Shown here: positions 7,622 to 14,572 of the stretch, in pieces
How positions within the stretch are numbered: position 1 is the first letter of the stretch
How the letters are laid out: each line of letters opens with the position of its first letter
The notes under the pieces: model-generated
Told to the model about the DNA's origin: nothing
Databases searched by the model: none
Seen by the model: the letters and a program-made list of their open reading frames with translations, nothing else
Made by a program: the position numbers and the translations under genes
Assembly (NCBI GenBank): GCA_964633435.1
Contig: CAZWHA010000009.1
Coordinates: forward strand, 1-21,959
Source: GCA-016699895 sp964633435
GTDB taxonomy: Bacteria > Patescibacteriota > Saccharimonadia > Saccharimonadales > Saccharimonadaceae
Reading direction: 5' to 3'
Length of the DNA stretch: 21,959 nt

Positions 7622-8275
7622 TTAGCTCTGGCTGATAGCATGTTCCAAGTTTTGGTAGGCCGCAGCCGGATCAGTTGATTCCATGACCGCTGAACCAACA
7701 TTGATAACATCGACGCCCGTGGCAGCGATCTGGACAACCGTATTGCTGTTAGCGCCACCATCCCAAGCGATCTCGGCACTAGGGTTCAGTTCTCTAATAC
7801 TCGCTACTTTTTCTAGCTGATTCAGGTCCGCCGTGCCGCCTTGATAGCCTAGGTGACCACCGAAAACTAGTACGTGGTCAGCTAGTTTAATAACATCAGC
7901 AGCTTGTTCTGGTGTCGTTTCCGGTAACAAGGCCACGCCGACCCTGATATTAAATTTACGGAGATGCTCAAAGATCCGCGGTAAATTGACTAATACATTA
8001 TCGCTCTCGACGTGAAAAATAGTTAGATCTGGCGCCAGGGACACGATCTGATCCAGCCAATCAATTGGCCGCCGCATCATTAGATGAAGGTCGATCTGCT
8101 GCACAATTTCGCCCCTGTCCCAATAAATCTGATTGAGGTTGACAGTGTGACTCGGGGCAAATTCGCCGTCAGTAATATCGATATGAATCCGCTCGGCAAA
8201 CTGCGACAAGGTTTGCCATTGGTCGGCATATTCGCTCGGCGTCATTGCGGTAATCGTGGGTATGATTTTAGGCAT
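7622..8275 (-). CDS. rpe: Ribulose-phosphate 3-epimerase family protein
   Basis: Interconverts ribulose-5-phosphate and xylulose-5-phosphate. The 217-aa (beta/alpha)8 protein keeps the metal and acid/base residues of the family: H31-x-D33, H64 in DLHLM, and D172 in WDGG. The N-terminal IIPTITA matches the usual opening. The phosphate/flexible-loop region is divergent: VFGGHLGYQGG replaces the usual MTVNPGFGGQ, so activity or substrate (for example allulose-6-phosphate) could differ. It is the first gene of the carbon block. A TATAAT box lies 8 nt before the ATG, which suggests a leaderless or nearly leaderless transcript. Confidence 0.85.
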   Translation of the reverse strand: MPKIIPTITAMTPSEYADQWQTLSQFAERIHIDITDGEFAPSHTVNLNQIYWDRGEIVQQIDLHLMMRRPIDWLDQIVSLAPDLTIFHVESDNVLVNLPRIFEHLRKFNIRVGVALLPETTPEQAADVIKLADHVLVFGGHLGYQGGTADLNQLEKVASIRELNPSAEIAWDGGANSNTVVQIAATGVDVINVGSAVMESTDPAAAYQNLEHAISQS

Positions 8276-8283
8276 TAATAGCT

Positions 8284-8289
8284 ATTATA
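8284..8289 (-). promoter_or_regulatory. -10 box of rpe
   Basis: A perfect TATAAT is followed by AGCTATTA and the rpe ATG, so the start site would fall on or beside the start codon. No TGn extension or -35 is present. It begins just 4 bp past the end of the upstream frameshifted gene. Confidence 0.6.
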
Positions 8290-8292
8290 TAC

Positions 8293-9061
8293 CTAATAGA
8301 CGGCTTTTATGAAATAGGGGCGCATCACTGTTTTGCCTTGGTCATTTAGATGTTGTAGTGTTTTGATCTCGTACCACCCCTCAGACCGCGTACTGCCATC
8401 GCGCGGCAGAAGTGACAGAGCCGATTTAACCATTCTGATCATTTCCGGTTTCGTTATTGTATGGCCATTATCAGAGGCATAGGGCGATTCGTCATTTTGC
8501 CAATCACCCCCCCATACCAGCCATAGCACCCGAAAATTCATAGCTCGGTTGCGATAGAGGATCTGCCTTGACGGTCAAATCTGGCTGACGACGTCCGCTC
8601 GATAGGTCATTATATTGACCAAGCACAAAACTACCGGTGACACGACCGATCTCATCAACTGCAACACCGCCAGAAAATACGTAATCATGACCAGCGAGGT
8701 AAAAATCTGCATAGCCAGGATTTTCGGCATGCACCTTGTTTACATACTCAATAACTTCGTCCCGCGTTACGCCGACTGCTCGTTCTAGCCCCGGTTGAAA
8801 TACTGCAAAGTAGGTCTCGAAAGTCGGTATTTGGTCAAAGAATTTGCTCGGATCTTCAATAAAGTCATCAACCCGGGGCTGCACATACGGCTCGACAGGC
8901 AAACCTGCTTCTCTAATGCGTGCTAATATCTCTGATTTGGTACCGCCGATTTGTCGTCCCAGTTGATTAGCTCCGATTATTCCGGCAGCGCGCATAGCTT
9001 CTTGCCATTCGCCCAAGCCACGCCCAGGATTAGGACCGAAACCACCCCCATTCTCACTCAC
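8293..9061 (-). CDS. Unknown protein interrupted by a frameshift at G7
   Basis: A GTG at 9061 (GTGA overlap with the upstream Nudix stop) opens a frame that ends at TGA 8506-8504 after 185 aa, just past a run of seven G. Removing one G (or a +1 shift) continues the reading into an open frame that ends at 8293, giving a 255-aa protein. The second part has no ribosome binding site of its own, and its apparent first residues (MNFRVLWL) are the out-of-frame reading of the first part. I do not recognise the family. One segment, GTKSEILARIREAGLPVEP (about 40-58), recalls the N-terminus of PEP-synthase/PPDK-type ATP-grasp proteins, but that is weak. It could be a pseudogene, a phase-variable gene, slippage, or a sequence error. 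Confidence 0.7.
8507..8513 (-). repeat. G7 tract at the frameshift site
   Basis: Seven consecutive C on the plus strand (G on the coding strand) sit exactly where the reading frame breaks. The codons ATG-GGG-GGG-TGA become ATG-GGG-GGT-GAT if one G is lost, joining the two frames. Confidence 0.8.
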
Positions 9062-9489
9062 TTCGCGAGTGCTTTCTGGATCACTTCATCATCTGGTGGC
9101 ATAACGTTATAATCCGCCAGTTCATCTAGTCCAACCCAAGCAAAAGCATCATGTTCATCACTCAAACGAATATCATTAGTCAATGGCGTGCAACGCACAA
9201 ATAATGCAACGATGTGATTTTTGACATCATGGATCGTTGGCCACCATTCACCGATGTGAATCGGTGTGCCAGCCTCGATTTCTAGCCCTGTTTCCTCATC
9301 GACTTCGCGGCGCAAACCATCAAAAAATGATTCACTAGCCTCGATTCGACCACCCGGAATGCCCCATTTGCCCAAATTCGTACCTTCTTCGTAGGTTGAA
9401 GCCTCGCGTAGTAATAGAACTTTACCGTCTTGGACAATGACCGCTTTGGCGGCAACTCGCAAGTTAACAGGTGATTCAGTTTGACTCAT
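9058..9489 (-). CDS. Nudix hydrolase
   Basis: Hydrolyses a nucleoside diphosphate linked to another moiety; the substrate is unknown. The 143-aa protein has an intact Nudix box: GRIEASESFFDGLRREVDEE followed by TGL, matching Gx5Ex7REUxEExGU. I place the start at ATG 9489 and not at the in-frame ATG 6 codons upstream (9507), because an extended -10 (TGCTACAAT) ends 6 nt before 9489 and would leave the upstream start untranscribed. The stop overlaps the GTG of the unknown gene downstream (GTGA), suggesting the two are co-expressed. Confidence 0.9.
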   Translation of the reverse strand: MSQTESPVNLRVAAKAVIVQDGKVLLLREASTYEEGTNLGKWGIPGGRIEASESFFDGLRREVDEETGLEIEAGTPIHIGEWWPTIHDVKNHIVALFVRCTPLTNDIRLSDEHDAFAWVGLDELADYNVMPPDDEVIQKALAK

Positions 9490-9495
9490 AGCTCT

Positions 9496-9504
9496 ATTGT
9501 AGCA
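9496..9504 (-). promoter_or_regulatory. Extended -10 of the Nudix gene
   Basis: TGCTACAAT followed by AGAGCT and ATG. It is identical to the extended -10 elements before fba and before the phosphoesterase gene. It lies within 23 bp of the rpiB stop and decides the start codon choice. Confidence 0.7.
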
Positions 9505-9512
9505 CAAGGGTT

Positions 9513-9968
9513 CTACGACAGTTCGTCGAGCTCTTGATTGCGACGAGCAAAGCGTGCTGCGCCGCTGAATTCAGTACCGAGAAAGGTGTCGATAATATCC
9601 TGCCAATACTGATCATCATCGTTTTCAAGCGTTCGTGCGGGCAAAGACAGCACGTTCGCATCGTTATCATTACGCCCCCACCGGGCATCGTCACTGGTAG
9701 ATGCTACGATGGCGCGAATGCCCTTGAAACGATTAGCCGCCATCGCCATGCCCTGACCGCCGCCGCACAGTAAAATTCCTCTAACGTCAGTATCGTCATC
9801 ACCAATGATTTTCAGAGCCGCGGCGGCCGCAAACTGCGGAAAATCGTCGTTCGGGTCAAGTTCTTTGCCGCTAACGTCTTCAACCTCTAAACCACGCTTT
9901 TGCAAATACGCAAAAACTTTGTTTTTTAGATGAAAGCCTTTATGATCAGCGCCGAGATAAATTTTCAT
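9513..9968 (-). CDS. rpiB: Ribose-5-phosphate isomerase B family
   Basis: Interconverts ribose-5-phosphate and ribulose-5-phosphate, 151 aa, RpiB/LacAB fold. It shows GADHKGF (D8, H9), the phosphate loop with CGGGQGM (C68 in the catalytic cysteine position), AANRFKGIRA, and NDANVLSLPAR. The histidine normally preceding NDANVL in bacterial RpiB (ring-opening residue) appears as Asp (D101), an oddity to verify. The start overlaps the gap stop by one base (TAATG), with TTTGGAG upstream, so it is translationally coupled to gap. It supplies ribose-5-phosphate alongside rpe and transketolase. Confidence 0.9.
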   Translation of the reverse strand: MKIYLGADHKGFHLKNKVFAYLQKRGLEVEDVSGKELDPNDDFPQFAAAAALKIIGDDDTDVRGILLCGGGQGMAMAANRFKGIRAIVASTSDDARWGRNDNDANVLSLPARTLENDDDQYWQDIIDTFLGTEFSGAARFARRNQELDELS

Positions 9969-10981
9969 TATTGCTCCAAAGTTTTCGCGACGTCAGACGT
10001 CAGCTCAACTAGGCGATTACTATAGCCCCATTCATTGTCATACCAACTAACGACCTTGACTAGGTCGCCATCGACCACATCAGTTAGATTGAGGTCAACG
10101 GTACTAGAGCAAGAATTGCCGATAAAGTCACTAGACACCAATTCTTCGTCGGTCACCGCCAAGATTCCCTGGTAATATGGCTCGCTAGCCGCCTTGCGCA
10201 TCACTTCATTGATTTCCTCTTTGGTGGTGCGTCGTTTCAATAATACGACAAAGTCAGAAATCGACACCACTGGCGTTGGCACACGTAGACTCAGGCCGCC
10301 AAATTTTCCTTTGAGCGACGGAATAGTCTCGGTTGCCGCAATTGAGGCACCAGTTGAAGTTGGTACGATATTGACCGCTGCTGAACGCATGCGACGTGGA
10401 TCATCGTGCGGCGAATCGAGCAAGCGTTGGTCCTGCGTGTATGAATGGACTGTCGTCATCATCGCCTTTTGCACACCAAAATGATTTTCGAGCACTGCCA
10501 TCACTGGAGCAATACAGTTAGTGGTACAGGAAGCATTACTAATAACGTCGCCAGCCTCACCGAGTTTATCATCGTTAACACCAATCACGATCGTCTCGGC
10601 ACCTTCACCCTTGGCCGGAGCACTGATGATAACCTTCTTGGCACCAGCATCAATGTGAGCTCGGGCTTTTGCTGGATCGACAAATAGGCCTGTTGATTCA
10701 ATCACCACATCGACGCCTAGGTCACGCCATGGTAATTCGGCAGGATTTTTGATCGACAAGACTTTGAAATGACGGCCGTCGACAATGACGCCATCGTCGT
10801 CGTAACTGACTTCATGGTCGTACGTGCCATAGGTGCTGTCGTATTTTAATAAATGCGCCAAGGCTTTATTGTCAGTTAGATCATTCAGGGCTACAATTTC
10901 AATGTCATCACGATTTAACGCAATCTTGAATGCATTACGTCCAATTCGTCCAAAACCATTGATCGCTACCTTGGTTGCCAT
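9968..10981 (-). CDS. gap: Glyceraldehyde-3-phosphate dehydrogenase, type I
   Basis: Oxidises glyceraldehyde-3-phosphate to 1,3-bisphosphoglycerate with NAD. The 337-aa protein has the Rossmann start INGFGRIGR, acidic D34 in ALNDLTDN (NAD preference), the active-site SNASCTTNC (C152), and the catalytic histidine H179 in TTVHSYT. Family length is normal. It has a promoter with a leader and a GGGAGGG ribosome binding site, unlike the leaderless genes nearby. It is divergent from the RSH gene and is followed by rpiB with a 1-bp overlap. Confidence 0.97.
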   Translation of the reverse strand: MATKVAINGFGRIGRNAFKIALNRDDIEIVALNDLTDNKALAHLLKYDSTYGTYDHEVSYDDDGVIVDGRHFKVLSIKNPAELPWRDLGVDVVIESTGLFVDPAKARAHIDAGAKKVIISAPAKGEGAETIVIGVNDDKLGEAGDVISNASCTTNCIAPVMAVLENHFGVQKAMMTTVHSYTQDQRLLDSPHDDPRRMRSAAVNIVPTSTGASIAATETIPSLKGKFGGLSLRVPTPVVSISDFVVLLKRRTTKEEINEVMRKAASEPYYQGILAVTDEELVSSDFIGNSCSSTVDLNLTDVVDGDLVKVVSWYDNEWGYSNRLVELTSDVAKTLEQ

Positions 10982-11008
10982 TATCCCTCCCGTTTCGTTA
11001 ATGCTTTT

Positions 11009-11037
11009 ATTGTATCAGTTTGCCGAGGTCAGCGCAA
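11009..11037 (-). promoter_or_regulatory. gap promoter
   Basis: Extended -10 TGATACAAT (11017-11009) and a TTGCGC -35 (11037-11032) separated by 17 nt. The predicted leader is about 20 nt and contains CGGGAGGG before the ATG, the same 8-mer as before fba. Confidence 0.65.
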
Positions 11038-11055
11038 GCGACTCATTGCAGTAAA

Positions 11056-11064
11056 TGGTATAAT
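11056..11064 (+). promoter_or_regulatory. Extended -10 of the RSH gene
   Basis: TGGTATAAT is a perfect extended -10, with AGATAAC (7 nt) before the ATG at 11072. No -35 is seen. This predicts a leaderless message for the stringent-response gene. Confidence 0.75.
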
Positions 11065-11071
11065 AGATAAC

Positions 11072-12634
11072 ATGAACCACGCAGAATTCATCCGCCTCGC
11101 CAAAGATAAGTTTACGAAAAAAACTGATATCAAGCGTATTCAGACAGCACTAGAATTTGCTACCGAAAAGCACGCTGGGCAAAAGCGCCTGAGTGGTGAG
11201 GAGTATATCTCGCACCCAATTGCCGTGGCGAACATACTGATGGAATGGGATATGGATATTGACAGCGTGATTGCCGGACTGCTGCATGATGTCGCTGAGG
11301 ATACTGACGTTGATTTGTCCGAAATCGCTGATCGATTCGGCAAAGATGTCGCGCTTCTCGTTGATGGTGTCACTAAAGTTTCAGCAGCGCGAGCCGGTCG
11401 CGGCGATATCACTACCTATTTGCCCAGCACAAAGGATAATTTAACCAAACTTCTCGTTGCAACAGGTTCAGATATTCGGGTCATTATCATCAAACTAGCT
11501 GATCGATTGCATAATCTCAGAACGTTAGAGCATCAGACACCAGAGCGTCAACAGAAAAAGGCTCGGGAAAGCCTAGAAGTGTTTGGGCCGCTAGCAGATC
11601 GATTAAATATGGGACGAGTTCGTGTTGAAATCGAGGATATCAGCTTTCGCTATATCGCTCCGAAACGATACAATAAATTGCGCAACGAGATCGATCAACG
11701 CCTTGGTGCTTCGAAAAAGAAGCTAGATAAAGTCCGCGCTGAAGTCGCCGCCGCACTCGACACAGAAAGCCTAGCTTTTGAGATGGATGGTCGAATCAAA
11801 TCGGTCTATTCTCTGCATAAAAAACTCGACAAAAAGCAAACGATTGACGATGTCTACGATCTGATTGCCCTGCGTGTCATTGTTGATGACATACCCACTT
11901 GCTACCTCACCCTGGGGCTGCTGCATCAACTTTACACACCACTCGCTGGCCGCATCAAAGATTACATCGCCAGGCCAAAGCCAAATGGCTATCAAACACT
12001 CCACACCACCATAGAAACCGATCAAGGCCAAATCGTTGAATTCCAGATCCGAACCCACGAAATGCACGAATACGCCGAGCGTGGTCTGGCGGCATCTTTC
12101 CATTATAACGAACACAAGTTAACTGAGGTATATAAAAAGGGCGGACTAGCGCCGCTGCCTACTAGTCTGATGTGGATCAAGGACCTCCAAGAAGCCGCCG
12201 CTCGTTTACGTGCTGGCGAAAAAGTCGACTTTGACGCTCTAAAAATTAATCTGTTCAGCGACCGAATCTTTATTTATACACCACACGGCGATATCTTTGA
12301 TTTGCCAGCTGGCGCCTTGCCACTGGACTTTGCCTATCAGGTACATTCAGAGTTGGCAGCCCGAGCGAGTGGTTTTCGTATCAATGGCAAGATCGCTAAA
12401 TTCGACACTAAACTAAGATCTGGCGATGCTGTTGAAGTATTAACTCGTCGCAATATTTTGCCAAATCTCGGTTGGCTACGCAAAATCACTACTCCGCATG
12501 CCCGCAACAAGCTTCGCTCGCAGCTGCGCAAAGAGAATATTGATGTTGCGGTAACGCCGCCCGCCCCGCAAGCCAAAAAAATGCCGTGGCGGCGTAATCG
12601 CGCCAAACCCAAAATCGATAATAAAAAGAGTTAG
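11072..12634 (+). CDS. RelA/SpoT-type (p)ppGpp synthetase/hydrolase
   Basis: Alarmone enzyme of the stringent response, 520 aa. The N-terminal HD hydrolase domain has H34, YISHP (H48), LLHDVAEDT (H72-D73) and KLADRLHNLR, so hydrolysis looks possible. The synthetase domain has GRIKSVYSLHKK, VYDLIALRV, RIKDYIARPKPNGYQTLHT and EFQIRT, so synthesis looks possible too. A TGS domain follows at about 388-458. After a short basic tail the protein ends, lacking the helical, zinc-finger and ACT regions of full-length RSH (usually about 700 aa or more), which would remove much of the ribosome-sensing part. It is divergent from gap, and its stop overlaps that of a convergent Nudix gene. The symbol rel or spoT would be a matter of convention. 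Confidence 0.94.
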   Translation: MNHAEFIRLAKDKFTKKTDIKRIQTALEFATEKHAGQKRLSGEEYISHPIAVANILMEWDMDIDSVIAGLLHDVAEDTDVDLSEIADRFGKDVALLVDGVTKVSAARAGRGDITTYLPSTKDNLTKLLVATGSDIRVIIIKLADRLHNLRTLEHQTPERQQKKARESLEVFGPLADRLNMGRVRVEIEDISFRYIAPKRYNKLRNEIDQRLGASKKKLDKVRAEVAAALDTESLAFEMDGRIKSVYSLHKKLDKKQTIDDVYDLIALRVIVDDIPTCYLTLGLLHQLYTPLAGRIKDYIARPKPNGYQTLHTTIETDQGQIVEFQIRTHEMHEYAERGLAASFHYNEHKLTEVYKKGGLAPLPTSLMWIKDLQEAAARLRAGEKVDFDALKINLFSDRIFIYTPHGDIFDLPAGALPLDFAYQVHSELAARASGFRINGKIAKFDTKLRSGDAVEVLTRRNILPNLGWLRKITTPHARNKLRSQLRKENIDVAVTPPAPQAKKMPWRRNRAKPKIDNKKS

Positions 12635-13125
12635 ACCTGGAAAATGTTTGGATGAGCGACCACATAATCAACCGCTCGACGACAGACACCCGAGTGCAGA
12701 TAATCTGTTCCAGCGACTTCTCTAATATCGCGCCACTCGAAACTTTCGTGCTCCCAACTCAGTTTGACCGCCGGGGTGTAATCCAACTTTAATAAATAGA
12801 TCAGTCGCGCTAGCGACCGTTGACCTTCCTCGCGGTATACAGTTTCGACATAGGCTAGCCGCAGCCGATCAAAGTCGGCTTTAACGCCAGTCTCTTCTGA
12901 TAGTTCACGGAGCACGCCGGTCGTCGGATCTTCGACGTGATCATCACCCACCATACCACCCGGCAAGTCGGTTGCTCGCGATAAATCTGGTCGATAGTCG
13001 GTACCAGGAATCTTTTTCCACTCGGAACGGCGCAGGATCAACAGTTGATTCTGGTCATTTAGTAACAGAATATTCGCAACCGTAAAATAGACGTTTTGGT
13101 GCTGTAGGACTACTGATTCGCCCAT
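12631..13125 (-). CDS. Nudix hydrolase
   Basis: A 164-aa Nudix protein. The box is DPTTGVLRELSEETGV, with the E-x7-RE and EExG glutamates intact, but two extra residues separate the leading G from the first E (GMVGDDHVE), a mild departure from the consensus. Substrate is unknown. The start lies 16 bp inside the 3' end of ppa, so it is co-transcribed and probably coupled. Its TAA overlaps the TAG of the convergent RSH gene (tta/tag at 12631-12634). Position between a pyrophosphatase and an RSH gene makes nucleotide or alarmone clean-up a reasonable guess. Confidence 0.88.
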   Translation of the reverse strand: MGESVVLQHQNVYFTVANILLLNDQNQLLILRRSEWKKIPGTDYRPDLSRATDLPGGMVGDDHVEDPTTGVLRELSEETGVKADFDRLRLAYVETVYREEGQRSLARLIYLLKLDYTPAVKLSWEHESFEWRDIREVAGTDYLHSGVCRRAVDYVVAHPNIFQV

Positions 13126-13649
13126 CGCGCCTGACTCTCACGGATAATGCTCTGTGCGACTTCGATGCCAGCAAAACGCTTGACTTTGGTGGTTGGTGAT
13201 TCGCCTTCCTTGAGCTGAAGGTTTTTGTAGTTGTTGAAGTGATACTTAATCTCCTCTAGGGCGCGAATCGGAATGTCATCGATGCTCTGATAGAGATTCC
13301 CGGCGTCGCGATCATCGGCCGGCACGCAAATAATCTTGTCATCAATCTCGCCATCGTCTTCAAATTCCATAACCCCTAGCACGCGTGCTTTCAGGTAGAC
13401 GCCAGTAGGTAGAGGATCACTCGTAATGATCAGCACATCCAGCTCATCGCCGTCCTCGTCCAGAGTCTGCGGAATGAAGCCGTAATTAGTAGGTTTTGCA
13501 AAAATTTTTGGCTCGACCCGATCAATGGCAAAAACCTTCAGGTCGCGGCGCCATTCGATTTTATTATTCGAACCCATTGGGATCTCGACGACGACATTAA
13601 TAATACCAGCATCCACATCGCCAGCATCTAAAACTTGATTCCAATCCAT
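13110..13649 (-). CDS. ppa: Inorganic pyrophosphatase, family I
   Basis: Hydrolyses pyrophosphate to phosphate in the cytoplasm, pulling biosynthetic reactions forward. The 179-aa protein shows EIPMGSNNKIEW (about 22-33), YGFIPQT, the metal-binding signature DGDELDVLI (66-74), ICVPADD and YHFNNYK, all as expected. The ATG at 13649 has a strong ribosome binding site (GAGGAGGTC) and a leader of about 45 nt after an extended -10. A Nudix gene overlaps its 3' end by 16 bp. Confidence 0.97.
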   Translation of the reverse strand: MDWNQVLDAGDVDAGIINVVVEIPMGSNNKIEWRRDLKVFAIDRVEPKIFAKPTNYGFIPQTLDEDGDELDVLIITSDPLPTGVYLKARVLGVMEFEDDGEIDDKIICVPADDRDAGNLYQSIDDIPIRALEEIKYHFNNYKNLQLKEGESPTTKVKRFAGIEVAQSIIRESQARWANQ

Positions 13650-13700
13650 AACAGACCTCCTCTTCTTTGTCCAAGAATTACGTTTGCTTGTCTGATAAAC

Positions 13701-13709
13701 AGTATAGCA
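13701..13709 (-). promoter_or_regulatory. Extended -10 of ppa
   Basis: TGCTATACT, a TGn extended -10, about 50 bp before the ppa ATG. It is the longest leader among promoters seen here, and includes a good Shine-Dalgarno (GAGGAGGTC). Confidence 0.6.
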
Positions 13710-13720
13710 CGAACGGATAA

Positions 13721-14506
13721 CTAGATCACGCCGTCGCCAGTTAGCTCGGAAATCTGCTGTTTGGTTTCATGTTTGAACGTTTGGACCTCGTCATAGATTC
13801 GTGCAGCTTCGGCGGCGGCAGCTTCGGATTGCTGTTTAGCATCGTTAGCACGCTCCATAATTTCGCTAACAACCTCTCTGACATCCTCAAACTTTTCAAC
13901 TTTACCATCGGTAGGTGCCTTTTTCAGGAATTCATTAGCCTGTTCGGGAATGGTGATATCTGGCAGCTTTTCATGAATAGATTTGTCAACCGAATCGAGC
14001 GTATTTTGAATCGCATCGGTAGCGCGACGTAGCGATTCGTCAAACTCAGCCGTGTAGGTTTTGATAAATTCAATCTTTTCTGGATCCTCGGGCGCCGGCG
14101 GCAAGATTTCCGGAGCAATTATCGCGGCCGGATCGGGTAGTGGTGCAATTTCTGGTTGCTGAACCGGGTCTGGAATGAACGGCTCGACCGTTGGCTCTTG
14201 TTCAGTCTCGTCGGCACCCGGGAGTTTGGTTTCGCCCACGACCGACGAATCATTGGTGGTCACCGTTTCGTTTGGTACGATATCATTCAATGGATCTGGC
14301 ATAGCTACTGATTGACTGTCATCAGTCGCCGTCGCGTTATCATCAGTCGCTGGCTGGGCTGTAGCGTCATTGGCATTGGCATCGGTATCAGTTTCGCCGA
14401 GTAGACTATTTACGTCAACAACCGGCGACACGCCAGCTGCCATATCTGTTGTCCCGTTACCGTCTGTATTTTGACCAGCTTCATTGAACATTCCCGAAAT
14501 ATCCAT
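13721..14506 (-). CDS. Acidic, proline-rich protein with C-terminal coiled coil
   Basis: I do not recognise this 261-aa protein. Residues 1 to about 145 are low-complexity, rich in D, T, N, A and P with repeated DPxx/PxPE segments, and are probably disordered. The last 110 or so residues (from EFIKTYTAEFDESL) look helical, with an alanine- and glutamate-rich coiled-coil stretch near ERANDAKQQSEAAAAEAARI. There is no signal peptide or membrane segment, so it is likely cytoplasmic. The ATG at 14506 is chosen over an upstream in-frame start because AAAGGTGGG precedes it and the likely transcription start (about 14525) lies downstream of the longer start. It could be a scaffold or cell-division/nucleoid-linked protein, but nothing proves this. 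Confidence 0.75.
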   Translation of the reverse strand: MDISGMFNEAGQNTDGNGTTDMAAGVSPVVDVNSLLGETDTDANANDATAQPATDDNATATDDSQSVAMPDPLNDIVPNETVTTNDSSVVGETKLPGADETEQEPTVEPFIPDPVQQPEIAPLPDPAAIIAPEILPPAPEDPEKIEFIKTYTAEFDESLRRATDAIQNTLDSVDKSIHEKLPDITIPEQANEFLKKAPTDGKVEKFEDVREVVSEIMERANDAKQQSEAAAAEAARIYDEVQTFKHETKQQISELTGDGVI

Positions 14507-14531
14507 ACCCACCTTTCTTTCTATTGCTTCC

Positions 14532-14560
14532 ATACTACCACAAGCGGTTTGCCGGTGCAA
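14532..14560 (-). promoter_or_regulatory. Promoter of the acidic coiled-coil gene
   Basis: TGGTAGTAT (14540-14532) as extended -10 and TTGCAC (14560-14555) as weak -35, 17 nt apart. The predicted leader is about 20 nt and contains AAAGGTGGG. Confidence 0.5.
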
Positions 14561-14572
14561 TACTTTTATCTA

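Noticed and set aside
8293..8541. Separate 82-aa gene starting MNFRVLWL
   Set aside because: No ribosome binding site, and its first residues are the shifted reading of the upstream gene's end. Better explained as the continuation of that gene across the G7 tract.
9490..9507. Upstream start of the Nudix gene (MCYNRA)
   Set aside because: These codons overlap the extended -10 that would transcribe the gene; the ATG at 9489 is 6 nt downstream of that box.
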